A stretch of DNA of 64,000 bases from Chloroflexota bacterium. GTDB lineage: Bacteria > Chloroflexota > Dehalococcoidia > Lucifugimonadales > UBA3495. The notes below the pieces were generated by a model, which saw only the letters and a list, made by a program, of their open reading frames with translations, did no database searches and was not told where the DNA came from. How positions within the stretch are numbered: the stretch's first letter is position 1; each line of letters starts with the position of its first letter. Made by a program: the position numbers and the translations under genes. Of this stretch, positions 35,041-42,469 are shown piece by piece. Location: contig JAPPMU010000042.1 in assembly GCA_028873965.1 (NCBI GenBank), forward strand, positions 155,763-219,762, written 5' to 3'.

Positions 35041-35433
35041 ATCATCTTTTTTGCAGATGAAAACCTGGGGCGACGAGTATTCCCCGACCCGTTGCTGGCT
35101 GCAGGCGTCAATCTGGAGATATTTCTAGACCATTTCCCATCTGGGACTTTGGACGTAGATTGGATTCCGCCCGTGGCTCAAAACGGATGGATCACACTGA
35201 CCAGCGATGTGCGGCTGCGCTACAACCCAAGCGAAAAGGAAGCCGTCATGCAGTCGAACGCTGCGATAATTATTCTGGCCAGTGACTACACGCACCATCG
35301 GCTCGCCGAGAATTTCCTTGCTGCTCGTGAATTGATCGTCAACTTTGTGCGCCAGAACCCCGCTCCATTTATCGCTCGCCTCTACCGGGACCGAATCGAG
35401 ATGTGGTTGAGCCGGGACGATTTGACGCCCTGA
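35041..35433 (+). CDS. VapC45-like PIN toxin, no normal start codon for the catalytic N-terminus
   Basis: From the codon ATC at 35041 the frame reads IIFFADENLGRRVF, the expected PIN-like N-terminus with acidic Asp and Glu. It continues through VDWIPPVAQNGWITLTSD and RYNPSEKEA, typical of VapC45-like toxins, to 35433 (about 130 residues). The frame opens only at 35008 and contains no ATG, GTG or TTG until TTG at 35092, which would delete the ADEN motif. Expression may use a rare AUC start next to the antitoxin stop, or the toxin is inactive. The coordinate given is the probable start of the conserved domain. Confidence 0.6.
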   Translation: MIFFADENLGRRVFPDPLLAAGVNLEIFLDHFPSGTLDVDWIPPVAQNGWITLTSDVRLRYNPSEKEAVMQSNAAIIILASDYTHHRLAENFLAARELIVNFVRQNPAPFIARLYRDRIEMWLSRDDLTP

Positions 35434-35463
35434 CCCAACCCGGGCCGCCGGATGGTCAGCTAT

Positions 35464-36573
35464 CTACCCCATGAACAAATCCTCCGGCAGAAACGCCGAC
35501 ACCGTGAAGTTCGGCACGTCCACCACGTTGCTCACTTTCAGGTCCACGGCCACGCTGCAGATGACGTAGGCCTGGTTGCGGGAGAAGCCCCGCTCCTGCA
35601 GCAGGTCGATCATGTTCAGGATGGCGTTGCGGCAGGCGAGCGTCAGGTTCTCGCCCTCGTTCACTCCATCATCGCGCACCGGCATCCCCATGGTGGCGAC
35701 GAACCGGCGCGGCGCCGCCCATTCCGGCGCGATGTAGTAGTCCTCACGGCTGAACCGGGGCCAGCGGATGTTGTGCCGCTCCGCCTCGCCCTTCAGCACT
35801 CGGAACCGCACCGTGCACGTGGCGCCCATCTCCACGGCGGTGACGCACACCTCGCCGTCGCCCTGGGCGAAATGGCCGTCCCCGGTCGAGAACAGCGCGC
35901 CGTCGACCGCCACTGGCAGCAGCAGTTTTGATCCGGTGGAAAGTTGTTTCACGTCGAAGTTTCCGCCGTTCTCCCGGGGCGGCAGCGTGCGGATACCGTG
36001 GGTCGCGCCGGCGCCGTTGATCGGAACCGCTCCGGCCACGTCCGGCGGCAGGGCCACACCACCCCGTGATGCCAACTCCGCCTCGCGCCGGGTCCACTCA
36101 TCCAGCTGCGCGTGGGACGGCGCCACGCCGGAAACGCCCATGAATGACGCGCCGGGCACGCGAACCCCCGGTATCTGGTCCGACGTGGCATACCCATCGG
36201 CGATGCTCCAGTGCACCATGAACGGGTCGGTGAACACGTCGCGCAGGAAGCCGAAGCCGGGGAAGATTACGCTGAAAGCGTAGGGCTGTGGCTGGATGTC
36301 CACGAACTCCACTTCCAGCAGGTCGCCCGGTTCCGCGCCTTTCACCGCCACCGGGCCGGTGAGCGGGTGGATGACGCCAGCGTCCATTCCGGCGAAATCG
36401 CCTTCGGTGACGCCGGGCCGCATCTGGCCGTCGAAGGCGTCCCTGGTTTCCAGTACCACCTCCTCACCCTCGTCCACCTCGACGACGGGGGGGATGTCCG
36501 GATGCCAGCGGTTGTGACCCGTGTTAGACTCCTCGCGCAGGGGCTTGCTGCGGTCGATCGTGATGCTCTGCAT
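35464..36573 (-). CDS. Acetamidase/formamidase family protein
   Basis: The product is 369 residues. GAGGAGG lies 8 nt before the ATG. The family pattern is clear: HNRWHPDIPPVVEVDEGE, then DFAGMDAGVIHPLTGPVAVKGAEPGD, with conserved segments GGNFDVKQL, GDGHFAQGDGEVC and RNAILNMIDLLQERG. It should hydrolyse short amides to ammonia and the acid in the cytoplasm. It is divergent from the SnoaL-like gene, with 99 bp between the starts. Confidence 0.93.
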   Translation of the reverse strand: MQSITIDRSKPLREESNTGHNRWHPDIPPVVEVDEGEEVVLETRDAFDGQMRPGVTEGDFAGMDAGVIHPLTGPVAVKGAEPGDLLEVEFVDIQPQPYAFSVIFPGFGFLRDVFTDPFMVHWSIADGYATSDQIPGVRVPGASFMGVSGVAPSHAQLDEWTRREAELASRGGVALPPDVAGAVPINGAGATHGIRTLPPRENGGNFDVKQLSTGSKLLLPVAVDGALFSTGDGHFAQGDGEVCVTAVEMGATCTVRFRVLKGEAERHNIRWPRFSREDYYIAPEWAAPRRFVATMGMPVRDDGVNEGENLTLACRNAILNMIDLLQERGFSRNQAYVICSVAVDLKVSNVVDVPNFTVSAFLPEDLFMG

Positions 36574-36672
36574 GAGTATTCCCTCCTCAGCAACCCGCTA
36601 CCGTGGCCGCTTGCCGGATGCTATCGGCGGCCCCCAAGAGTGTCAAGAAACCTACGTAGAGGAGGAGCCGCC

Positions 36673-37089
36673 ATGTCCTCGTCCAACCGGAACCCCGACC
36701 TTATCGCTGCGAACCTGGCCGCCGTCGAGGCCCACTTCCATTCGGAAGCCACCAACGAGGTGGAGGCCGCCCTGGATCTCTACACCGACGACGTGGTGTG
36801 GGAAGCGCCCGCCCGCGGCCTGCGGTTCGAGGGCAAGCGCGCCGTGGCCGACAACTACACGCAGATGTTCGCCAAGATGGAAGATGTGGAGTTCGAGACG
36901 CTTCAGCGCTTCGCCACCGAGGATCGGGTAGTGGATGACAGCGTGGTTCGCTTCCGCCTTATGGGTGAGGGATATCTGCCACTGTCCCCGGGCACACAGG
37001 TGGAAATGCGGCTGGTGCACATCTTCGAAATGCGTGACGGCCTGATCAGCAAGGAGGTCGGCTACGAGATGTGGCGGGCGGCGAGTTAG
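36673..37089 (+). CDS. SnoaL-like (NTF2-fold) protein
   Basis: The product is 138 residues, starting at 36673 after GGAGGAG; the frame upstream of this ATG is only antisense to the acetamidase. The NTF2-like marks are the N-terminal helix pair, LDLYTDDVVWEAPA, and EMRDGLISKEVGYEMW at the end. The family includes polyketide cyclases, hydratases and isomerases, so no reaction is assigned. Its last codon overlaps the stop of the convergent DUF1016 gene by 4 bp. Confidence 0.8.
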   Translation: MSSSNRNPDLIAANLAAVEAHFHSEATNEVEAALDLYTDDVVWEAPARGLRFEGKRAVADNYTQMFAKMEDVEFETLQRFATEDRVVDDSVVRFRLMGEGYLPLSPGTQVEMRLVHIFEMRDGLISKEVGYEMWRAAS

Positions 37090-38232
37090 TTCCCATTATT
37101 CTGTTCTGCTGCGCCTTGTCTGAGACGCAACATTTCCCGCGCCCGGTTAATTTCGGCAACCAGGGTTTCCTCGGCAGGCAGGACGGTGCGGTACTCGGCG
37201 GGAAGTATCGTGTTGTCGAGTCCAGCCAGCGCGTAGCGCGCCACATCCTCGTCCCGGTGGGCACAAAGTATCAGGCCCACCGGTGGGCTTTCACCGTACA
37301 TCGTCCAGTTTTCCCGCGCATAGTTGAGATATAGGTTCATTTGCCCGGTATCGGCGTGGGTGAACCGGCCGAGTTTCAGGTCGATTACCACCAGGCAGCG
37401 CAGGCGGCGGTTATAAAAGAGCAGGTCAACCCGATACCACTCATCGCCAATCCGCAGTCGCCTCTGACGGCCCATGAAACAGAAATCGCCGCCCAATTCC
37501 ATCAGGAACTCTTCCAGGTGGCTAATCAGTGCGTCTTCCAAGTCGCTTTCGGAGTATTCATCCTTCAGCCCCAGGAACTCCAGCAGGTACGGGTCTTTGA
37601 ACGCTTCCGACGGGCTGATGATGTCGCTGGATTCCGGTTGGCGGCCCCGCAGCAGCATGGCCTCTTTGTCACGGGAAAGCGCCGTGCGTTCGTAAAATTG
37701 AGTATCAATCTGCCGCCTGAGCTGGCGGATTGTCCAGCCGCCGGCCAAGGCTTCCGCTTCGTAAAACTCCCGAGCTACCTCGTTCCGCACCGTGATGAGC
37801 CTAACATATGCCGACCACGAGAGCGGAAAGTGTGATGCGACGTTATTCAAGGACATTTCTACCGATACTCTTTCCCCAGACGCTGTCTGGGGAATCGCCA
37901 ACGCTCTTTCTACAGACGCTGTCTGGAGAATTGGCCAAGCCAGGTAAAACGCCCGCATCTGCCAAATGTTGCTGACTGAGAACCCCCGCCCATAGCGCTC
38001 GGTCAAATCAACGGACAGACGTCGTATCAGCTCCGCGCCGTATTCGGCCCGCGCCTCGCCCCTGTTCGTATTCCACGATGCGGCGGCCTACCAGCCAGTA
38101 GGCCGCCGTCATAATGGAGTTCACCGAGCGGGCGGACGCACGCCGCGCCGCGTCCAGGATGTCCGCAACGTCGGTCAACGCTGCGTCATAGGTTGCCGGG
38201 AGATTGTCATCGTTTGTCGGCTGCAAGCTCAT
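37086..38232 (-). pseudogene. DUF1016 (YhcG-type PD-(D/E)XK nuclease) gene broken by a frameshift
   Basis: The first frame (38232 down to 38008) encodes the DUF1016 N-terminus up to GRRIVEYEQG and then runs into RIRRGADTTSVR and a stop. The correct continuation, EARAEYGAELIRRLSVDLTERYGRGFSVSNIWQMRAFY, is in the next frame. A one-base change near 38057-38063 (plus-strand run gcgcctcgcccc) would restore one protein of about 380 residues. The C-terminal nuclease core is intact: DEWYRVDLLFYNRRLRCLVVIDLK (D...D-x-K). An internal stretch contains two copies of a short Gln-Thr-Ala-Ser repeat. It may be a true pseudogene, a sequencing error or a phase-variable gene. Confidence 0.8.
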
Positions 38233-38304
38233 TGTCGCTACTCACTTGCCCGATACTCTTTCTGCAGACGCTGTCCGCCAAATCTGCCGCACGGCCGGCG
38301 TCCA

Positions 38305-38826
38305 TCAGGACGACGCCGGCGCCGGCACCTCGTGCGCCCACGTAAATCCCTGGTCCGGCTCATCGATCAGCTTCCACTGCGGCAGCATGAACCCGTCTTC
38401 CACCGGCTGGAAGACTGCTTCCACCCGCTTTCCGATACCGACGTTCTCCTCCTTCTCCATGTTGAAGTCGGCGTCCACCAGATTGCCGGTGATGCGCAGG
38501 CCGTCGAACTCGGTAGGCTGCCCTTTCTGCTCGTCCAGTTCCACCAGCACAATGGCAAAGGGAGTCAGATCCCGAAAGCTGGGGATCACCGTGTGGGCCA
38601 CCACCTGGTACGAGTAGATGGTGCCTTTCCCCGACACCTGCTGCCACTCCCAGTTCAGAGACGTGCACCACGGGCAACCCGGCCCCGGCTCGCCGCGCAG
38701 CAACCCGCAGTCGGCGCACTTCTTGACCACGAGACGGCCTTCTGCCGCCGCCTCAAAGTAACCCTTGTACTCAGAATCGTTCTCGGGGATGCTCAGCGTG
38801 ATGCCCCGGTAGGTGTAGTTCGGCAT
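38305..38826 (-). CDS. DUF35 protein (zinc ribbon plus OB fold), thiolase partner
   Basis: The product is 173 residues, starting at 38826 with GGAGAG upstream. The zinc ribbon is CADCGLL followed by CPWCTSL, then an OB-fold region (GTIYSYQVVAHTV, ITGNLVDAD). DUF35 proteins bind thiolase-like partners and are required for their activity in HMG-CoA and steroid side-chain enzymes. The partner here is the thiolase-like gene immediately upstream on the same strand. A palindromic element lies between the two genes. Confidence 0.88.
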   Translation of the reverse strand: MPNYTYRGITLSIPENDSEYKGYFEAAAEGRLVVKKCADCGLLRGEPGPGCPWCTSLNWEWQQVSGKGTIYSYQVVAHTVIPSFRDLTPFAIVLVELDEQKGQPTEFDGLRITGNLVDADFNMEKEENVGIGKRVEAVFQPVEDGFMLPQWKLIDEPDQGFTWAHEVPAPASS

Positions 38827-38848
38827 TGTCGCTCTCCATGTGTAATTA

Positions 38849-38953
38849 TCAGAATCAGGATTCTCTGGATTACCGGATTTCCAGGATGAAGTCGCCGAAT
38901 CACCGACCAACTCAATCCTGATAATCACAAAATCCGATAAATCCTGATTCTGA
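38849..38953. repeat. Palindromic element between the thiolase and DUF35 genes
   Basis: The ends TCAGAATCAGGATT and AATCCTGATTCTGA are perfect 13-14-bp inverted repeats, and a second inner block (GGATTaccGGATTT with AAATCC) extends the symmetry. It is 105 bp with no coding capacity. A degenerate relative is at 9903-10008. It sits in the 154-bp space between two genes expected to be one operon and could form a long hairpin in their message. Confidence 0.75.
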
Positions 38954-38980
38954 CGAAAAATCAGAGTGAAACCGGGCGAG

Positions 38981-40210
38981 CTAGCTCAGCACGTTGCCCA
39001 TGATCAGGGAACTGCCGACGGCCGGCGTTCCCCAACCCATGTTCATGCTGATCTTCGCGTCCTTCACCTGGCGGCAGCCGCCCTCGCTGTAGTCGAATGT
39101 GTGGTCGCCCTCGGTGGCGCCGGGGCAATAGTCGTCCACGGTGCCGCGCAACTGGCGCACGTTCTCGATCACCATGTTCATGCCGTGGGTGTAGCCCTCG
39201 CACAGGTGCCCGCCGCTGAGGTTGTTGGGCCGCTTTCCGCCCAGGTTGATGATGCCGCTGGTGACGTAATCCTTGCCCTCACCCTTCTCGCACCAGCCGT
39301 AGTCCTCGAACTGTAGCATGACCGTGTAGGTGAAGGCGTCGTAGCAGCCGGTGATGTCGACGTCCTCGTGCTTGACTCCGGCCAGGTCGAAGATGCGCGG
39401 CGCGATGTAGTGGCCGGCCACCCGCGAGATCGGCCCGTGCTGGTAGTGGAAGTCGCCACCCGGCTTGGTGCCGCGACCCTGCACTCCCTTGATGTAGATG
39501 GGCTTGTGCTTCAGGTCCCGGGCCCGCTCGGCGGAGGTTACGATGACGCAGGTGGCGTTGTCGGTTTCCAGGCAACAGTCCAGCAGGTGCGCCACCGGCC
39601 GGATGATCCAGCGGGAGTTCATCACGTCGTCCACGGTCACCCGGTGCTTCATCAGGGCTTTGGGGTTGTTGGAGGCGTGGTTTGAATGCGCCACCTTGAT
39701 GGCCGCCAGGTCCTCGCTCTTTACCCCGTACTCGGCCATGTGGCGGGTGAAGGTGTAGGCGAACTGCTGCACCGCGCTGATCAGGCCGTAGGGCCGTTTC
39801 ATCAAGTCCAGACCGCCGATGGGCGCCGACGCCCGCGCGCCGGTGCCGCCGATGCGCACGTTGGAGTAGCCATTCATGGATCGGAAGATGGCTACCGTGT
39901 CGCACATTCCGGCCTCAATTGCGCCGATGGCCAATCCTACCAGCGCCTCAGTCGAGGACCCGCCGCCGGAGCAGTCCATGTAAAAATTCGGTCGGATGCC
40001 CAGGTCGTATTGGATCGACGTCGACGGTGTAGAGTCGCCGCCGTGGTAGCTGAGCATCCCGTCCACCTGGTCGGGCGTCAGGCCGGCATCGTTCATGGCG
40101 TTGCGGATGGCCTCGGCGCCCAAGGCGCGCGTCGTGCGGCCCGAGGCCCGACTGTACTCGGTTTCGCCCACCCCGACGATGCAATATTTGTCTCGCGGAT
40201 TGCCTGCCAT
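38981..40210 (-). CDS. Thiolase-like (SCPx/lipid-transfer type) protein
   Basis: The product is 409 residues. GGAGGG lies 5 nt before the ATG. The N-terminus GVGETEYSRASGRT is typical of the group. The nucleophile Cys is in MDCSGGGSSTEAL and the C-terminal catalytic segment is GHLCEGYTHGMNM. Together with a DUF35 partner, this family performs retro-Claisen or aldol-type cleavage of acyl-CoAs in steroid-like or branched side-chain breakdown; the exact reaction is unknown. Candidate minus-strand promoter parts (TTGACG, then TAACCA after 17 bp) lie within 100 bp upstream but are weak. Confidence 0.9.
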   Translation of the reverse strand: MAGNPRDKYCIVGVGETEYSRASGRTTRALGAEAIRNAMNDAGLTPDQVDGMLSYHGGDSTPSTSIQYDLGIRPNFYMDCSGGGSSTEALVGLAIGAIEAGMCDTVAIFRSMNGYSNVRIGGTGARASAPIGGLDLMKRPYGLISAVQQFAYTFTRHMAEYGVKSEDLAAIKVAHSNHASNNPKALMKHRVTVDDVMNSRWIIRPVAHLLDCCLETDNATCVIVTSAERARDLKHKPIYIKGVQGRGTKPGGDFHYQHGPISRVAGHYIAPRIFDLAGVKHEDVDITGCYDAFTYTVMLQFEDYGWCEKGEGKDYVTSGIINLGGKRPNNLSGGHLCEGYTHGMNMVIENVRQLRGTVDDYCPGATEGDHTFDYSEGGCRQVKDAKISMNMGWGTPAVGSSLIMGNVLS

Positions 40211-40346
40211 ATCATCCCTCCGGTTTGGTAATGAGTGTAGGACAGATACACGGGTAAATTTTACAGGTGGTTAGCAGCGCATATATCACACGTCAAATTA
40301 AAGTGGGTGGCGCCTCGGTTCGTCACAGATCCCTTGCCGGCCCCGG

Positions 40347-41042
40347 TTACGGCGGTGGGTCCGCCTTGATGTCGGTGGGCAGCTCCGGCTGGCCCGGGTC
40401 GGGTGGCGGAACCATGGTCACTGCTACACCCTGTTCGGCTGCTAGATAATGATATGCGGGGGCTACGGAGTAACCGGCAACCACCGGCCGGGTCGGATGC
40501 CCGGTCAGCCTTTCCAACAGCCGGGCCCGGTCGACAGCACGTATAATGTCGTGTTCGCCGATACCGGCTGATACCTCCACAGCCAAGTACGCCCGTTCCC
40601 GGGTCCTGCGGTCGAGGCCGCGCACAGCCACGTCTAGCGCCAGGAGCGGAGCGCGGTGCCTCTCATCGAGGCTACCAGCGTCAATGGCATCGTCGATCAT
40701 ATCCGCAAGTTCGGAGGGTGAAATCACTCTGATGCGCCTGAGCATATTCCCAAAATAGGCGTGAGCGTTCCGCTGTACCCGGCGCTCCGCCTCGTCGCCA
40801 ATCAACCTGGCCAACTGAACATCATGGTGGTCCAATCGTATTACAATATCACGCATCTTCGCGGTCAGTTGGCGCACCTGCTCGGTTAGCGCGTCGAAGC
40901 GTTCGGACTGCGCGCGCACCGCTGCCGGCAACTGCTGGAACTCCTCGTCCAATATCAGTTGGCGCAGCCGGGCGCGATACCCGGGTTCGCGTTCCAGCAA
41001 ACCCAGCAGGTCGTCGAAACTGTCAATTTGCTCAGTAGCCAT
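40347..41042 (-). CDS. Coiled-coil protein with a PD-(D/E)XK-like C-terminal region
   Basis: The product is 231 residues. Residues about 30-90 form a long charged helix (RFDALTEQVRQLTAKMRDI). The second half has AYLAVEVSAGIGEHDIIRAVDRA followed by VAGYSVAPAYHYLAAEQGVAVTMV. This resembles the restriction-endonuclease fold of the DUF3782-like family, although the usual Lys after the strand Glu is replaced by Ser. The function is unknown. It follows trpS by 19 bp on the same strand and so may belong to its transcript. Confidence 0.6.
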   Translation of the reverse strand: MATEQIDSFDDLLGLLEREPGYRARLRQLILDEEFQQLPAAVRAQSERFDALTEQVRQLTAKMRDIVIRLDHHDVQLARLIGDEAERRVQRNAHAYFGNMLRRIRVISPSELADMIDDAIDAGSLDERHRAPLLALDVAVRGLDRRTRERAYLAVEVSAGIGEHDIIRAVDRARLLERLTGHPTRPVVAGYSVAPAYHYLAAEQGVAVTMVPPPDPGQPELPTDIKADPPP

Positions 41043-41061
41043 ATCGGTTTCCCCGGCGCGG

Positions 41062-42078
41062 TTAAGTGTAAACCACCTGCATCGCCTGGCGAACGTCCTC
41101 GATGGTTTGCTGCGCGATTGCCCGTTCCCGTTCCGTGCCCGCCTTCAAAACGTCGCGCACGAAGTCGGGATGCTCCTCGTACCATGACCGCTTCTCGCGG
41201 ATCGGTTCCAGGAACCCGTTGATCGCGGTGGTCAGGCGTTCCTTCACTTCGCGGTCGCTGACCGTGCCGGCGGTGTACCGCTCTTTGAGCTCGGCCACCT
41301 CGTCCGAGTTGTCGTTGAAGGCGTCGTGGTACAGAAACGCCGGGTTGTATTCCACGACACCCGGATCCGTGGCCCGCAGTCGGGGATTCTCGCCGGTGAT
41401 ATCCGTGACCATCCGCCGCACCCGGTCCTCCACGGCTTCCGGACCATCGGCCAGGTAGATGGCATTGTTCAGGCTCTTGCTCATCTTTGCCTGGCCGTCG
41501 GTCCCGACCAGACGGGGCACGCGGCCCACCCGGGCACGGGGCACCGGAAATACCTCGCCGTACAGGCGGTTGAAGCGCCGGGCGACGTCACGGGTGTATT
41601 CGATGTGGGCGACCTGATCCTCCCCCACCGGCACCAGGTGGGCCTTGGGCAGCAGGATGTCCGCGGCCTGGCTGATGGGATAGTTGAAAAACCCCAGGGT
41701 AATGGACTGGTTTTCGGCTTCCAGTTGAGCGGTTTCAGCCCGCAGCGTCGGGTTCCGCTGGTGCTGGTTCAGCGGCATGAGCATGGAAAAGAACATGGTC
41801 AGCTCAGCGTGCTCCGGCACGTAGCTCTGGATCACGAAGGATGACTTTTCCGGATCCAGGCCCACGGCCAGCCAGTCGGTGGCAACCTCGAGAACGGAAC
41901 GCTGAATCAGGCCGATGTCGTCCAGGTGATCGCCCATCGCCTGGTAATCGGCGATGAGAAAGAAGCACTCGTACTCGTGCTGCATCTGTATCCAGTTTTC
42001 CAAGGCCCCCAGGTAGTGCCCCAAGTGCAACTGCCCGGTGGGGCGCATGCCGGTGAGGATACGTTGTTGGTCTGCCAT
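41062..42078 (-). CDS. trpS: Tryptophanyl-tRNA synthetase (bacterial type)
   Basis: The product is 338 residues, a normal bacterial length. The first class I signature is GMRPTGQLHLGHYLGALENW and the second is KMSKSLNNAI. Both are intact, so this should be the housekeeping enzyme that charges tRNA-Trp. It lies downstream of two tiny membrane-protein genes and the TrpRS-like fusion gene, all on the same strand with short gaps, so a shared transcript is likely. Confidence 0.96.
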   Translation of the reverse strand: MADQQRILTGMRPTGQLHLGHYLGALENWIQMQHEYECFFLIADYQAMGDHLDDIGLIQRSVLEVATDWLAVGLDPEKSSFVIQSYVPEHAELTMFFSMLMPLNQHQRNPTLRAETAQLEAENQSITLGFFNYPISQAADILLPKAHLVPVGEDQVAHIEYTRDVARRFNRLYGEVFPVPRARVGRVPRLVGTDGQAKMSKSLNNAIYLADGPEAVEDRVRRMVTDITGENPRLRATDPGVVEYNPAFLYHDAFNDNSDEVAELKERYTAGTVSDREVKERLTTAINGFLEPIREKRSWYEEHPDFVRDVLKAGTERERAIAQQTIEDVRQAMQVVYT

Positions 42079-42120
42079 GTCGAAAGTCTCCAGTGTATGG
42101 CCGCGGTCCTGCTGAGGAAT

Positions 42121-42306
42121 CTATTGTCCAGCCGGACTTACCAGTGTTGCCAAAAGCGCGCCGGCGATGCCTATCCATCCCCACGAGAGAGTTCGGTATA
42201 TTGCCCGCATCCAAAATCGCTCATTGCGGTCAACCAATTCATGGCAGACAGATCCTGCGAAGGCGATGGCGAGAATCGCCAGGGCAAACGCCACATTCGC
42301 TACCAC
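42121..42306 (-). CDS. Small membrane protein (61 residues)
   Basis: It starts with GTG at 42306 and overlaps the stop of the preceding small gene by 7 nt. Two hydrophobic helices (about 2-20 and 41-57) flank a polar loop, CHELVDRNERFWMR. No family is recognised. Its place directly after another tiny membrane protein and 43 bp before trpS suggests the two small proteins work together. Confidence 0.6.
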   Translation of the reverse strand: MVANVAFALAILAIAFAGSVCHELVDRNERFWMRAIYRTLSWGWIGIAGALLATLVSPAGQ

Positions 42307-42467
42307 TTCAGCCAGCCCATACGCATGGTTATCAAGATTACGATCAGGGTAATCAAGTAACCCGCCAGGATGATCGACCCGAAAGTGGTCAAGGTCTGGT
42401 ACTGCTGCTCACAGTAGGCGGTGGTTTGGTAGGGTGTAACGCAATTGTTGAGGAAGAATTCTTTCAT
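42300..42467 (-). CDS. Small membrane protein (55 residues)
   Basis: The product begins MKEFFLNNCVTPYQTTAYCE, followed by one membrane helix (SIILAGYLITLIVILITM) and a short basic tail. An excellent AGGAGG lies 7 nt before the ATG, inside the last codons of the TrpRS-like fusion gene, and only 2 nt separate that stop from this start. The gene is thus strongly coupled to the fusion protein. Two Cys in the N-terminal segment (positions 9 and 19) face the opposite side from the tail. No family is recognised. Confidence 0.7.
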   Translation of the reverse strand: MKEFFLNNCVTPYQTTAYCEQQYQTLTTFGSIILAGYLITLIVILITMRMGWLKW

Positions 42468-42469
42468 AG

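Noticed and set aside
35028..35046. Programmed +1 frameshift from the VapB45-like antitoxin into its toxin, as in RF2
   Set aside because: The stop is UGA-C as in RF2, but the preceding codon is GUC, whose tRNA would not re-pair well with UCU, and no upstream Shine-Dalgarno-like stimulator is visible. It is kept only as an option in the toxin entry.
38008..38232. A separate 74-residue protein upstream of the DUF1016 core
   Set aside because: Its sequence matches the DUF1016 N-terminus up to EYEQG and then loses similarity at the same point where the next frame resumes the family. A frameshift explains it better.
41244..41465. Second tRNA synthetase-like small frame within trpS
   Set aside because: It is an out-of-frame shadow of trpS with no independent motifs.
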